Shown: piece by piece, positions 9,430 to 16,694 of the stretch
How the letters are laid out: every line of letters starts with the position of its first letter
Numbering within the stretch: the first letter of the stretch is position 1
From: CBDCVA01 sp965222935 [NCBI: Candidatus Latescibacterota bacterium]
GTDB taxonomy: Bacteria > Latescibacterota > CBDCVA01
DNA: 64,000 nucleotides
Reading direction: 5' to 3'
Assembly: GCA_965222935.1 (NCBI GenBank)
Contig: CBDCVA010000001.1
Location: 434,001-498,000, forward strand
The notes under the pieces: generated by a model
Databases searched by the model: none
Told to the model about the DNA's origin: nothing
What the model saw: the letters and a program-made list of their open reading frames with translations, nothing else
Made by a program: the position numbers and the translations under genes

Positions 9430-10611
9430 ATGAAGCTGGCCTACTTTCAGTGCATCTCGGGTATCTCCGGGGACATGGCGCTGGGAGCCCTGGTGGACGC
9501 CGGGCTGCCGCTCGAGGCGCTCGAAGCGGAACTCGCCAAGCTTCGCGTCCCGGGCTTCGCATTGCGTGCGACGAAAGTGCGGCGGGGTGCATTGACCGCC
9601 ACCCAGGTGGAAGTTTTAACCGATGGTGGCGATCACGCCCACCGCCACCTGGCGGACGTGCTGGCGATCATCGACGCAGCCGACCTTGCGCCGAGGGTCG
9701 CCGAACGCGCGAGCGCCGTCTTCCGGCGGCTGGCCGAGGCGGAAGCAGAAGTGCATAACACAACGTCCGGCAAGGTGCACTTCCATGAGGTCGGGGCCAT
9801 TGATGCGATCGTGGACGTCGTGGGCGCCGTCGTCGGCTTGGATCTTTTGGGCGTCGAGCACGTCTACAGCTCCCCCCTGCGCTTTGGCACAGGCCAGACG
9901 ATCTCCGAGCACGGCACGATCCCCATCCCCGCGCCGGCCACGCTCCTTTTGACGCGCGGTGTCCCTGCAGTCCGGACGACGGTACCCTTCGAGCTCGTCA
10001 CCCCCACGGGCGCAGCGATCATCACGGCTCTCGCCGAGAGCTTTGGGCCGTCACCTGTCTTCGCCGCTACCGCTGCGGGCTACGGCGCCGGTAGCCGCGA
10101 CATCCGCGAACTGCCGAACGTCCTGCGCCTTGAGCTGGGCGAAGCGGCTGACCCCGACGAGGCGGATCACTCGACCATCATAGAAACCAACGTTGACGAT
10201 ATGAGCCCCGAAGTGGCCGGCTATGTGGTGGATCGCCTGCTCGCGGGGGGGGCCAAGGACGCGTTCCTGATCCCCGTCATCATGAAAAAGGGGCGCCCCG
10301 GGGTGCTCTTGACGGTCCTGACCGACCGAGATCACCTCGACGGGATGGTCGAGACTGTCTTCGAGGAGACCACGACCTTGGGCGTGCGCATTTACGACGT
10401 GGACCGTCGCAAGGTGCGGCGGCGCTTCGGAATTGCCCGAAGCGACCTCGGTCCGATCAAGGTCAAGATTGGCGAGTTTGGCGGGCGGACTCGCGTCGCG
10501 CCCGAGTACGAGGACTGTGCGCGCATCGCGCGCCAGACGGGTCGCCCGATCCTCGACGTCTACGATGTGGCGCGCAGTTCGCCCATCGAACCGACACCGG
10601 AGGAAGGTTAA
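9430..10611 (+). CDS. larC: Nickel-pincer cofactor metallo-insertase LarC
   Basis: 393 aa in one uninterrupted frame. LarC inserts nickel into the dithiolated pincer using CTP. The N-terminus has YFQCISGISGDMALGALVDA; a histidine-rich DGGDHAHRHLADVLAIID loop near residue 65 is the likely metal-handling segment; GKVHFHEVGAIDAIVD, FELVTPTGAAI and ETNVDDMSPEVAGYV are family signatures. The C-terminal half contains the MKKGRPGVLLTVL and TTTLGVRIYDVDRRKVRR segments of the CTP-binding LarC2 domain. In Lactobacillus plantarum the two parts are joined by programmed frameshifting; here they are fused. Confidence 0.95.
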   Translation: MKLAYFQCISGISGDMALGALVDAGLPLEALEAELAKLRVPGFALRATKVRRGALTATQVEVLTDGGDHAHRHLADVLAIIDAADLAPRVAERASAVFRRLAEAEAEVHNTTSGKVHFHEVGAIDAIVDVVGAVVGLDLLGVEHVYSSPLRFGTGQTISEHGTIPIPAPATLLLTRGVPAVRTTVPFELVTPTGAAIITALAESFGPSPVFAATAAGYGAGSRDIRELPNVLRLELGEAADPDEADHSTIIETNVDDMSPEVAGYVVDRLLAGGAKDAFLIPVIMKKGRPGVLLTVLTDRDHLDGMVETVFEETTTLGVRIYDVDRRKVRRRFGIARSDLGPIKVKIGEFGGRTRVAPEYEDCARIARQTGRPILDVYDVARSSPIEPTPEEG

Positions 10612-10703
10612 GCCCCAAGGCTCCACGCCCGCTTGGAAGAGCATCGCCATCCTGAGCTTCGCGGAGATGTTCGTCTCACCGCAGCGCAAGGGGAGGGCGG
10701 GAA

Positions 10704-11501
10704 GTGAGTGGAAAGGCACGGATAATGATACGCCGACTGGCCCCCATAATCGCCGCCGCTACACTCGTTTTCGCTCGTGACGCACTCGCGGCCTCACCCC
10801 TCGATCTGGGATCACAAAGGGCCTTCGGTCGCCTCTGGGTCCTGGCCGAAATCCCTCCGGATGCGGACCCGCGAGGCGGCGCCGTTTACGGCGACGACAG
10901 GGGCTCTCTGCACATCCTCGAGCGCGTGGACGAGGGCACGTATCGGCAGCGGTGGCAGAGCACCGATCTGGGCGCGGCGATAAAGGGCGTCTTCGTCGAG
11001 GACGTGGACGCCGACGGCGCCTATGACGTGCTCGCCTACCACGCCAAGGGTGACATCTTCCTGTTCAGCTACGGGAGCTTGAGGCTCGTCTGGCAGACCG
11101 ACCAGGGCGAGTTCGACAGCATCGTCTGCCTCACGATCGCGAACCTCGATCACGACCCTCAGCTTGAGATGATCTTCGCCGCCGATTCGCGCATCTTCGT
11201 CTACGATGGCCTGCGTCAGGTCGAGGAGTACCGCAGCGAGATCGAATACTCGCCCAAGGAGTTGGTCGTCGGTGATGTGGACGCCGATGGTGAGCTGGAG
11301 ATCGTGCTTAACACCGGCTTCGTGCTCGACGCGCGTTTCCTCAACCAGGAGTGGGAATGGCCCGAGGGCTTCGGTGACCACCTGGAGCTGTTGGATATCG
11401 ACGACGACGGCGTGCCTGAGCTCCTGGGAGAGTACGGTGGCGGCTTCCTCAAGGTCTTCGACATAGACATACGCAAGGAAAAATGGGATCTCCAGCGCTA
11501 A
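10704..11501 (+). CDS. Secreted VCBS/FG-GAP-like repeat protein
   Basis: 265 aa. A signal peptide (MIRRLAPIIAAATLVFARDALAA, counted from the internal ATG at 10725) precedes a beta-propeller-like body. At least four calcium-loop-type repeats are visible: DVDADGAYD, NLDHDPQLE, DVDADGELE and DIDDDGVPE, spaced ~50 residues apart as in VCBS/FG-GAP proteins. I used the GTG at 10704 because GGGAGGGCGG lies just ahead; the ATG at 10725 would give a cleaner signal peptide. Function unknown; it is probably extracytoplasmic. It overlaps tatC by 19 nt. Confidence 0.7.
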   Translation: MSGKARIMIRRLAPIIAAATLVFARDALAASPLDLGSQRAFGRLWVLAEIPPDADPRGGAVYGDDRGSLHILERVDEGTYRQRWQSTDLGAAIKGVFVEDVDADGAYDVLAYHAKGDIFLFSYGSLRLVWQTDQGEFDSIVCLTIANLDHDPQLEMIFAADSRIFVYDGLRQVEEYRSEIEYSPKELVVGDVDADGELEIVLNTGFVLDARFLNQEWEWPEGFGDHLELLDIDDDGVPELLGEYGGGFLKVFDIDIRKEKWDLQR

Positions 11502-12277
11502 AAGCCGAGCCCAAGGCGTCGGCGCACTCCGGGCCAAACGGGCGGGAGAACGATGCCAAGGCGATGCCTTTCCTCGACCACCTTGAGGAGCTCAGGTGGC
11601 GCATCCTCAAGTCGCTCGTGGCGGTCATCATCTGCGCGATCGGCATCTTCGCCTATTCGGACATCGTCCTCATGTGGCTCGTGGCACCGGCCCGCAGTCT
11701 GCCTCATGCGCCCGGGATCATTTTCCTTTCGCCCGTCGGGATGTTCCTGACCCACGTGAACATCGCGCTGGTTGGGGGGCTCATCGTCGCGTTTCCCATC
11801 GTCGGCTACCAGGCTTGGAGCTTCATCGCTCCAGGATTGTTCACGCGGGAGCGGCGCCTGCTCGTCCTGGCGATGCTAGCGACGGTGGGCTGCTTCGCCG
11901 CGGGCGCCGTGATGGCCTATGCCGTGGTCCTGCCTCTGGCGCTCCGCTTCTTGGTGGGCCTGGGCACCGCGGATGTCACGCCGCAGTGGGACATCGGACG
12001 CTACATCGGCTTCGTGCTGCGGCTTGTGGTCGCCTTCGGCCTGGTCTTCGAGTTGCCCGTGTTATCCTATGTCTTGGCCAGACTGGGCATCGTCAACGCC
12101 GGCCTACTTCGTCGTGGGCGACGGTACGCGCTGGTGGGCATGGTCGTACTGGCTGCTCTATTGACTCCGCCCGATGTCATCAGCCAGCTACTGATGGCCG
12201 GGCCCCTCTTCCTTCTCTATGAGGTCAGCATCTGGGTCGCGCGGATTGCTGGCCGCTCTAGAGGGACGCCGTCCTGA
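11483..12277 (+). CDS. tatC: Twin-arginine translocase subunit TatC
   Basis: 264 aa. TatC is the receptor subunit for twin-arginine signal peptides in the inner membrane. MPFLDHLEELRWRILKSL is the cytoplasmic N-terminal signature; six hydrophobic spans follow, with FLSPVGMFLTHVNIAL, YQAWSFIAPGLFTRERR and a glutamate in FGLVFELPVLSYVL, all characteristic. A ~25-residue polar extension precedes the conserved start. It begins inside the 3' end of the repeat-protein gene. No tatA/B is nearby. Confidence 0.96.
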   Translation: MGSPALKAEPKASAHSGPNGRENDAKAMPFLDHLEELRWRILKSLVAVIICAIGIFAYSDIVLMWLVAPARSLPHAPGIIFLSPVGMFLTHVNIALVGGLIVAFPIVGYQAWSFIAPGLFTRERRLLVLAMLATVGCFAAGAVMAYAVVLPLALRFLVGLGTADVTPQWDIGRYIGFVLRLVVAFGLVFELPVLSYVLARLGIVNAGLLRRGRRYALVGMVVLAALLTPPDVISQLLMAGPLFLLYEVSIWVARIAGRSRGTPS

Positions 12278-12306
12278 GCCAGGCGCCTCCGCCTCCGCCT
12301 CCGCCA

Positions 12307-12324
12307 TCCTGAACCTGTCGAAGG
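12307..12324. repeat. Dispersed intergenic motif, second copy
   Basis: TCCTGAACCTGTCGAAGG is the relative of the 9272 motif, lying in the 85-nt gap between convergent tatC and thrB. CTGTCGAAGG-type motifs are common small repeats in environmental genomes; here only the pairwise match is seen. Confidence 0.5.
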
Positions 12325-12362
12325 TGCTCCCTCAACAGCGATGCGGGGGCAAAAGGTGGAGT

Positions 12363-13277
12363 TCACCCCTCGCGCTGCACCACCAACCCCTGATGGTCCA
12401 CCCGCAGCGCACGCCAGGTGGTCTTGATCCCAGCCTCCGCGAAGGCCCCGACCATCGCGCCGCCGATGGCCTCCGCGCCGTCTGTGGTGAAGGCGGCCAC
12501 TGAAGGACCCGCTCCGCTCAGCGCGGCGCCGTGCGCGCCTGCACCGAGTGCGGCCGCGATCGCGGCTTCGGCGCCTGGCGTCAGGGGTGCGCGGTAGGGT
12601 TGGTGTAGCGAATCGGTCATCGCCCAGCGCAGGATGTCCAGATCACCCGTAGTGAAGGCCGCGACGACAGCGGCGGCGTGGTTAGCTGCCAGCGCCGCAT
12701 CGCGGTGAGGAATGCTCTCGGGCAATGCGGCGCGAGCGGTGGCCGTCAGGAGCTCTTTTTCGGGGACGGCGACGACGACGCCAAGCCCCGGCGGCGGCTC
12801 AAGGCGCAGCACCTCGATCTTCGACGACCCTGCGCGCCCGGCCAGAACTAGGCCCCCGTAAACCGCGGCAGCGGCGTTGTCGGGATGGCCTTCTAGCTCG
12901 GCGACGAGACGGAAGAGATCATCGCGGCCCAAGAGATCTCCCGCCAGAGTGTTCGCACAGGCTGCCGCGAGAAGCCTCGCCGCGGCGCTGGAACCCAGGC
13001 CTCGCGCGATAGGGATGGCGCTCTCAACGGTCAATCGGACGGGCGGCGCCGAGCGGCCGATTTCGTCGCAGGCGCGCGTGAAGGCCTCGCTGAAGGCGGC
13101 CGTCTTGGCTGCCACGCCTATATCGCCCTCGGGTCCGCCGAAGCGGATCTCCAATGCCTCACCCTCCGATTCTTCGACGGTGAGGGTCGCGTGCAACTCC
13201 ACCGCTAGCGCCAGGGTGTCGAAACCGGGACCGAGGTTCGCGGTCGAGGCCGGGGCGACCAGCTTAAGGCTGGGCAT
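12363..13277 (-). CDS. thrB: Homoserine kinase
   Basis: 304 aa, GHMP-kinase superfamily. It phosphorylates homoserine with ATP in threonine synthesis. The N-terminal VAPASTANLGPGFDTLALAV, the ATP-binding PIARGLGSSAAARLLAAACA motif (residues ~88-107), the GHPDNAAAAVYGGLVLA segment and the C-terminal GAALSGAGPSVAAFT glycine loop are all ThrB hallmarks. Length is typical. It stands alone on the minus strand, convergent with tatC. A glycine/alanine-rich composition reflects the GC-rich genome. Confidence 0.95.
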   Translation of the reverse strand: MPSLKLVAPASTANLGPGFDTLALAVELHATLTVEESEGEALEIRFGGPEGDIGVAAKTAAFSEAFTRACDEIGRSAPPVRLTVESAIPIARGLGSSAAARLLAAACANTLAGDLLGRDDLFRLVAELEGHPDNAAAAVYGGLVLAGRAGSSKIEVLRLEPPPGLGVVVAVPEKELLTATARAALPESIPHRDAALAANHAAAVVAAFTTGDLDILRWAMTDSLHQPYRAPLTPGAEAAIAAALGAGAHGAALSGAGPSVAAFTTDGAEAIGGAMVGAFAEAGIKTTWRALRVDHQGLVVQREG

Positions 13278-13338
13278 CTGGTGAGAGAGGTGGGTTACGT
13301 TCCAGGTGACGTACGGCTACACGGGGGTCGCGATTCGC

Positions 13339-13550
13339 TCATGGCCCCGCCGCGGAGGGCGCAGCCTCCAGAAGCTGACGAATCTTAGCCTCAATGACCT
13401 CATAGGCTCCGATGCCGATGTGGCGAAAGCGAATACCCCCGCGGCGAAAGCCGATAGCGCTGCGATGACCGCCCACCCGCGCCGCATCGTCTTCGCTCCG
13501 TCCCCCAGTGATGTTCGGGCTGGCACTGGCTTCATTGGACGCTTGCGCAC
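13339..13550 (-). pseudogene. Small membrane protein, apparently frameshifted
   Basis: On the minus strand one frame gives a short basic start and a transmembrane helix (GWAVIAALSAFAAGVFAFAT), then loses coding character at about 13,405. From there the neighbouring frame continues with an amphipathic helix (YEVIEAKIRQLLEAAPSA) and a stop at 13,339. A single indel near 13,405-13,415 would join them into one ~70-residue single-pass protein. It may be a genuine frameshift, a sequencing error or coincidence. It lies between thrB and the left end of the first transposon. This is the only content I see in 13,306-13,677. Confidence 0.35.
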
Positions 13551-13677
13551 GCCTACCGTTCCCGTATCGGCCCACCGCGCTCGAACCTACGCTGTGCCGC
13601 CGCACCCGCCAATGTCATCTCGGCAAAAGGAGGGAGACGCGCGAGGTGCCCCCGTTGACAGAGCGCCGTTGCCCCCC

Positions 13678-13685
13678 TTTCTTTT
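13678..13685. repeat. 8-bp target-site duplication, left copy (Tn-A)
   Basis: TTTCTTTT directly precedes the left inverted repeat and is repeated exactly at 19462-19469 after the right one. Eight base pairs is the usual duplication length for the IS1595 family. Confidence 0.92.
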
Positions 13686-13698
13686 GGGAATTATAAAC

Positions 13699-13727
13699 TT
13701 GACTCGACGCACGGCGTGTCGTATATT
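13699..13727 (+). promoter_or_regulatory. Transposase promoter starting inside the left inverted repeat
   Basis: TTGACT (13699-13704) lies inside the terminal repeat; a 17-nt spacer leads to TATATT (13722-13727). The transposase ATG is 25 nt further on with GGAG. The second transposon has exactly the same geometry. Confidence 0.75.
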
Positions 13728-13751
13728 GGAGCTAACGAAAGGAGACCCGCC

Positions 13752-14705
13752 ATGTGCAAAGTCACCATCAGCCTGCTTCAACTGTTCGAGCGCTTCCCCG
13801 ACCAAGATACCGCCCGCGCCTACATGGAGCAACGGCGCTGGCCGGACGGCGCCTGGTGTCCGCACTGCGGCGAGACATCGCGCATCGGGGCATACAAGGA
13901 CGGGTACTATCGGTGCAACGTCTGTATGCAGACGTTCACGGTGCGCACCAAGACGGTCATGCAGCGATCTCACATCCCGCTCCACAAGTGGCTCTACGGT
14001 ATGTATCTGCTCGTGACGGCCCGCAAGGGCATATCGTCTGTGCAACTGTCAAAGGAGCTTGGCATCTCGCAGCCCTCGGCCTGGTTCATGCTACAGCGCT
14101 TGCGGATGGCCTGCAAGGACGACGAGGGGCCTCTGTCCGGCATCGTCGAGATCGACGAGACCTTCGTGGGCGGGGCGGAAGCCAACAGGCACAAGAGCAA
14201 GCGCCTAGGCCTGGGCCGGGGCACCGCCGGTAAGCAAGCCGTGATCGGAATGCGCCAGCGCGGCGCCGGAAGCTCCGGGGGCACCGGAAGCTCCGGTGGC
14301 AGCCGCGTCGTAGCGGTCACCATCCCCGACACCTCTACGCAGAGCGTCGAAGGCCCGATTGACTTTCACGTCGATCCGGGCGCCACCCTGTACACTGACG
14401 AGCACAGCGCTTACCGCCACCTCAAGGCCCGGTTCAAGGCCCATGAGACGGTGCGGCACGGCCAGGAGGAGTTCAAGCGGGGCGAGGTTCACACCAACAG
14501 CATCGAGGCCGCCTGGGCCGTTCTCAAGCGCGGTCTATACGGTGTCTATCACCACGTGAGCATCAAGCACCTGGACCGCTACCTCGACGAGTTCACCTTC
14601 CGGCTGAACCAGGGGGCCTGCGAACACCACACGATGGCCCGCATCGACGCGATGCTGTCCGGGGCCGTTGGGCGCCGCATCACCTACGCAGACTTGACGG
14701 CGTGA
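13752..14705 (+). CDS. IS1595-family transposase (ISXO2-like DDE/N)
   Basis: 317 aa. The N-terminal helical domain starts MCKVTISLLQLFERFPDQDT. A zinc ribbon follows (CPHC at ~36 and CNVC at ~57), then a helix-turn-helix (LSKELGISQPSAWFMLQRLR). The catalytic core has IVEIDETFVGG (first Asp), TLYTDEHSAY (second Asp) and VHTNSIEAAWAVLKRGLYGV, the ISXO2-type third block. ATG at 13752 has an AAAGGAG upstream. A Gly/Ser-rich run (GAGSSGGTGSSGGS) between the first two catalytic blocks is absent from the second transposase here, although the first ~140 residues are nearly the same. It should be active. Confidence 0.95.
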   Translation: MCKVTISLLQLFERFPDQDTARAYMEQRRWPDGAWCPHCGETSRIGAYKDGYYRCNVCMQTFTVRTKTVMQRSHIPLHKWLYGMYLLVTARKGISSVQLSKELGISQPSAWFMLQRLRMACKDDEGPLSGIVEIDETFVGGAEANRHKSKRLGLGRGTAGKQAVIGMRQRGAGSSGGTGSSGGSRVVAVTIPDTSTQSVEGPIDFHVDPGATLYTDEHSAYRHLKARFKAHETVRHGQEEFKRGEVHTNSIEAAWAVLKRGLYGVYHHVSIKHLDRYLDEFTFRLNQGACEHHTMARIDAMLSGAVGRRITYADLTA

Positions 14706-14739
14706 TGAGCGCGCCACCTCTATGCGATAGCCCGTAAAT

Positions 14740-14772
14740 AGCAGCGCCCGCCGGACAAGGGCGGGCGTTGCT
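14740..14772 (+). terminator. Transposase terminator hairpin
   Basis: AGCAGCGCCCGC pairs with GCGGGCGTTGCT around a 9-nt loop, 35 nt after the transposase stop. The stem has one G-U pair. No T-run follows, so it may simply insulate the cargo. Confidence 0.5.
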
Positions 14773-14808
14773 CGTGCAGACAACCGGACACAGCCGTAGG
14801 AGGCTCCC

Positions 14809-15003
14809 ATGTCCTACCTCCAGGATACACTTCTCGGCGCCCATCCGCAAGACCTTTCTTCTCTCTTACTTGCGGCTCTTGTAAGGGCTATCCTAACGAA
14901 GTTGGTTGACCGTGCCATCGCCTTCTACCCCATCTTGCGGGACAAGTTCAGAAGGAAGCGGCCCTTCGACGTGAACGACTGGGTCTTGCCTATGGATGCG
15001 TAG
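14809..15003 (+). CDS. Small helical protein (64 aa), Tn-A cargo
   Basis: 64 aa with a strong GTAGGAGG Shine-Dalgarno. The N-terminal two-thirds forms an amphipathic to hydrophobic helix (DLSSLLLAALVRAILTKLVD) followed by a basic stretch (KFRRKRPFDVND). I do not recognise a family. It could be membrane-associated. It is the first cargo gene downstream of the transposase and converges on the HNH nuclease gene, overlapping by 14 nt. Confidence 0.5.
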   Translation: MSYLQDTLLGAHPQDLSSLLLAALVRAILTKLVDRAIAFYPILRDKFRRKRPFDVNDWVLPMDA

Positions 15004-15520
15004 AAACGCCGCGCGTGTGCTCGCAGTTTCGTAGCACCCCCTCCAGGGCGTCGCGTTCTAACTGATCTACCGTCATACCCCACTTCCGCTTCACCAGAAT
15101 GACTTTCCGCGCGAACCAGCACCGGTTGCGCGGCGGCATCCATTCAGCCGCATCTTTGCCCCGCTTCTGATATCGGTTCAACTTGGGGCTGGCAAGCGTC
15201 AGGTTGTCAATATCGCGCGCGAAGGCTAGTTTCACTGCATCCGTGGTACTGCACATGCCGCTGTCATGGGCCTCGCTTCTGGCAACGATGTGTTCGATAT
15301 CGCAGTCCTTCGGGCTGGCAAAGACGCTGTTCGTGTAGGGGCTGAGCCAACCACCCATGCGGTCGGCAACCTGTGGTTCAAGGCTCTGTGGATATAGGTA
15401 GTCCTTAGAGTCGTAAGGCGCGCAACGATGCTCAGGGGCAACCACCAGGCCGTGCCAAAGCTCCTCGGCTAGCGCCTGGGGCGCAAGGATAGACAGGATG
15501 AGCGCAACGAATGAGCGCAT
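14990..15520 (-). CDS. Secreted HNH endonuclease (GmrSD/DUF1524-type)
   Basis: 176 aa. A signal peptide (MRSFVALILSILAPQALA) precedes a mature domain with DCDIEHIVARSEAHDSG, the His-containing HNH core, then DIDNLTLASPKLNRYQKRGK, where the Asn belongs to the metal site, and NRCWFARKVILVKRKWGMTVD. This order is typical of the DUF1524/GmrSD C-terminal HNH family; four or more cysteines in the mature part fit an extracytoplasmic, disulfide-bonded nuclease. It starts 4 nt after the stop of the zinc-ribbon membrane gene, so the two are one operon. Scavenging or inter-bacterial roles are speculative. Confidence 0.75.
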   Translation of the reverse strand: MRSFVALILSILAPQALAEELWHGLVVAPEHRCAPYDSKDYLYPQSLEPQVADRMGGWLSPYTNSVFASPKDCDIEHIVARSEAHDSGMCSTTDAVKLAFARDIDNLTLASPKLNRYQKRGKDAAEWMPPRNRCWFARKVILVKRKWGMTVDQLERDALEGVLRNCEHTRGVSTHP

Positions 15521-15524
15521 CTCC

Positions 15525-15932
15525 CTAGCCGTTAGAGCGAAGAAAGCCCCACGCTATCATTCCAGCGAAGAATATCATCAAGGTGATGGGCACGTAGTTG
15601 ACTCCGTCTGGCCCAAGGTAGGCTTCTTCTGCTTTTTCCTCCTTGACCATACGATCCTGAGCATGATCACAGAATGGACACTGCTTTGCGTTGGAATGAA
15701 TGACTTGCATGCAGTTGGGGCAGTGCCTTCTTTCCCCGGATTGAACGAGTCTCTGGTCGAGCTTCTCTTGGTCTTCGCTCAAGAACAGGGCTATCAGTAG
15801 CCCGAATGGACCAAGAAGGACCCCCAACGCGAAACCGCCGCATCCGCTTCGTCCTCGTCCGCTTGCTATCAAGGCGCTTATGATACCGAACAGAACCCAA
15901 AAAAAGACTCCTCCAACAAGTAGGAGTTCCAT
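15525..15932 (-). CDS. Membrane protein with zinc ribbon, Tn-A cargo
   Basis: 135 aa. Two N-terminal transmembrane segments (VGGVFFWVLFGIISALIA and GGFALGVLLGPFGLLIALFL) are separated by a Gly/Arg turn. A zinc ribbon with CPNC and CPFC (residues ~72-92) and a C-terminal hydrophobic helix (ITLMIFFAGMIAWGFL) follow. GGAGGG precedes the ATG at 15932. The short GCGGFALGVLLGPFG hairpin is common in small bacterial membrane proteins of unknown role. It is first in the operon with the HNH gene. Confidence 0.6.
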   Translation of the reverse strand: MELLLVGGVFFWVLFGIISALIASGRGRSGCGGFALGVLLGPFGLLIALFLSEDQEKLDQRLVQSGERRHCPNCMQVIHSNAKQCPFCDHAQDRMVKEEKAEEAYLGPDGVNYVPITLMIFFAGMIAWGFLRSNG

Positions 15933-16016
15933 GCCGTCCCTCCGTCCCGCGTGAAATGTCCTATCCTCCGCAATATGATTCTTGACTTTTCAGCCCTACT
16001 CCTCCATCTTCCCGCC

Positions 16017-16199
16017 ATGCACAACCGCTTGAAGGACGACTGGCAGGAGAGGATCAAGGCCTTTCTCCCGAAGCCTGCACAGGGCTCCGGGGCTGGGTCA
16101 GACCCCGACCCTCTCGGCTTGCTCGATGACCCGCTAGAGAAAGCCCTAGCCAGAGTTCGCGCGAGTCTTAAGCGTCTCAAGGCTATCCGAAAGAGCTGA
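16017..16199 (+). CDS. 60-aa NRLKDxW-LPKP protein, Tn-A copy
   Basis: 60 aa, starting MHNRLKDDWQERIKAFLPKP and ending in a basic amphipathic helix (ARVRASLKRLKAIRKS). The second transposon encodes another 60-aa protein with the same start (M-NRLKD-W), the same LPKP block and a similar helical tail, in the same position and strand. The last 54 nt overlap the 3' end of the minus-strand coiled-coil gene. No good Shine-Dalgarno is visible at this start, unlike the Tn-B copy. Function unknown. The inter-element conservation is the evidence that it is a real gene. Confidence 0.6.
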   Translation: MHNRLKDDWQERIKAFLPKPAQGSGAGSDPDPLGLLDDPLEKALARVRASLKRLKAIRKS

Positions 16200-16559
16200 T
16201 ACAGTCTCTTTCAACTCCTCGACTTCCCGCTCCAGAACGCCCCGTTCGTGTACATCAAGGATCATTTTGGCTGCTCCCAGACGATCTTTGATGTCGTAGG
16301 TGCTGATCGCCACATGCCGGATCAGATCAAGCGCCAATTCGCAATCTTCCTTTGGCGTCATCAAACCGCTTAGGTTCTCCCTTTCTTCGGGTAAAGATGG
16401 CCCAGAGTTCTTGTAATCGCAAAGCCTACATACCCAGAAAACTCCGCCCAGATCACCCTCTGGTGTTGCGCCACGCCTTTGATGCAAATGTTTCATGGCA
16501 AGGGTTTTCTGGCAGAACTTGCAAGTCTCTTTTCTCGTGCCTTCGCTCTGCTTCTTCAT
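16146..16559 (-). CDS. CxxC zinc-finger/coiled-coil protein, Tn-A cargo
   Basis: 137 aa with AGGAGG ahead of the ATG at 16559. The N-terminus has two CxxC pairs (CKFC at ~13 and CRLC at ~44), a likely zinc ribbon. The C-terminal ~45 residues are a coiled coil (VLEREVEELKETVSALSDSL). The C-terminal half lines up in pattern with the 77-aa protein in the second transposon, which lacks the zinc part. Its 3' end overlaps the 60-aa gene tail to tail, as in the other element. It lies downstream of the lipoprotein gene on the same strand. Family unknown. Confidence 0.6.
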   Translation of the reverse strand: MKKQSEGTRKETCKFCQKTLAMKHLHQRRGATPEGDLGGVFWVCRLCDYKNSGPSLPEERENLSGLMTPKEDCELALDLIRHVAISTYDIKDRLGAAKMILDVHERGVLEREVEELKETVSALSDSLETLKTRANSG

Positions 16560-16596
16560 TGCCGATCCTCCTGTTGGCTTGACGGTTGCTATTCGA

Positions 16597-16638
16597 GAGC
16601 CGGAGGGCGGGGTTCAGCTTCGCCCGCGTCTCCGGCTC
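16597..16638 (-). terminator. Strong hairpin after the dockerin-like lipoprotein gene
   Basis: GAGCCGGAG pairs with CTCCGGCTC, and an inner GGCGGG pairs with CGCCCG. It lies between the lipoprotein stop and the coiled-coil gene start. There is no U-tract, so it could attenuate rather than terminate. Confidence 0.45.
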
Positions 16639-16694
16639 CCTTTACGGGGCTGGGGTTCCTCAAGCCCCGATCTTGTCAGCGCCTTGAAGGCGCT

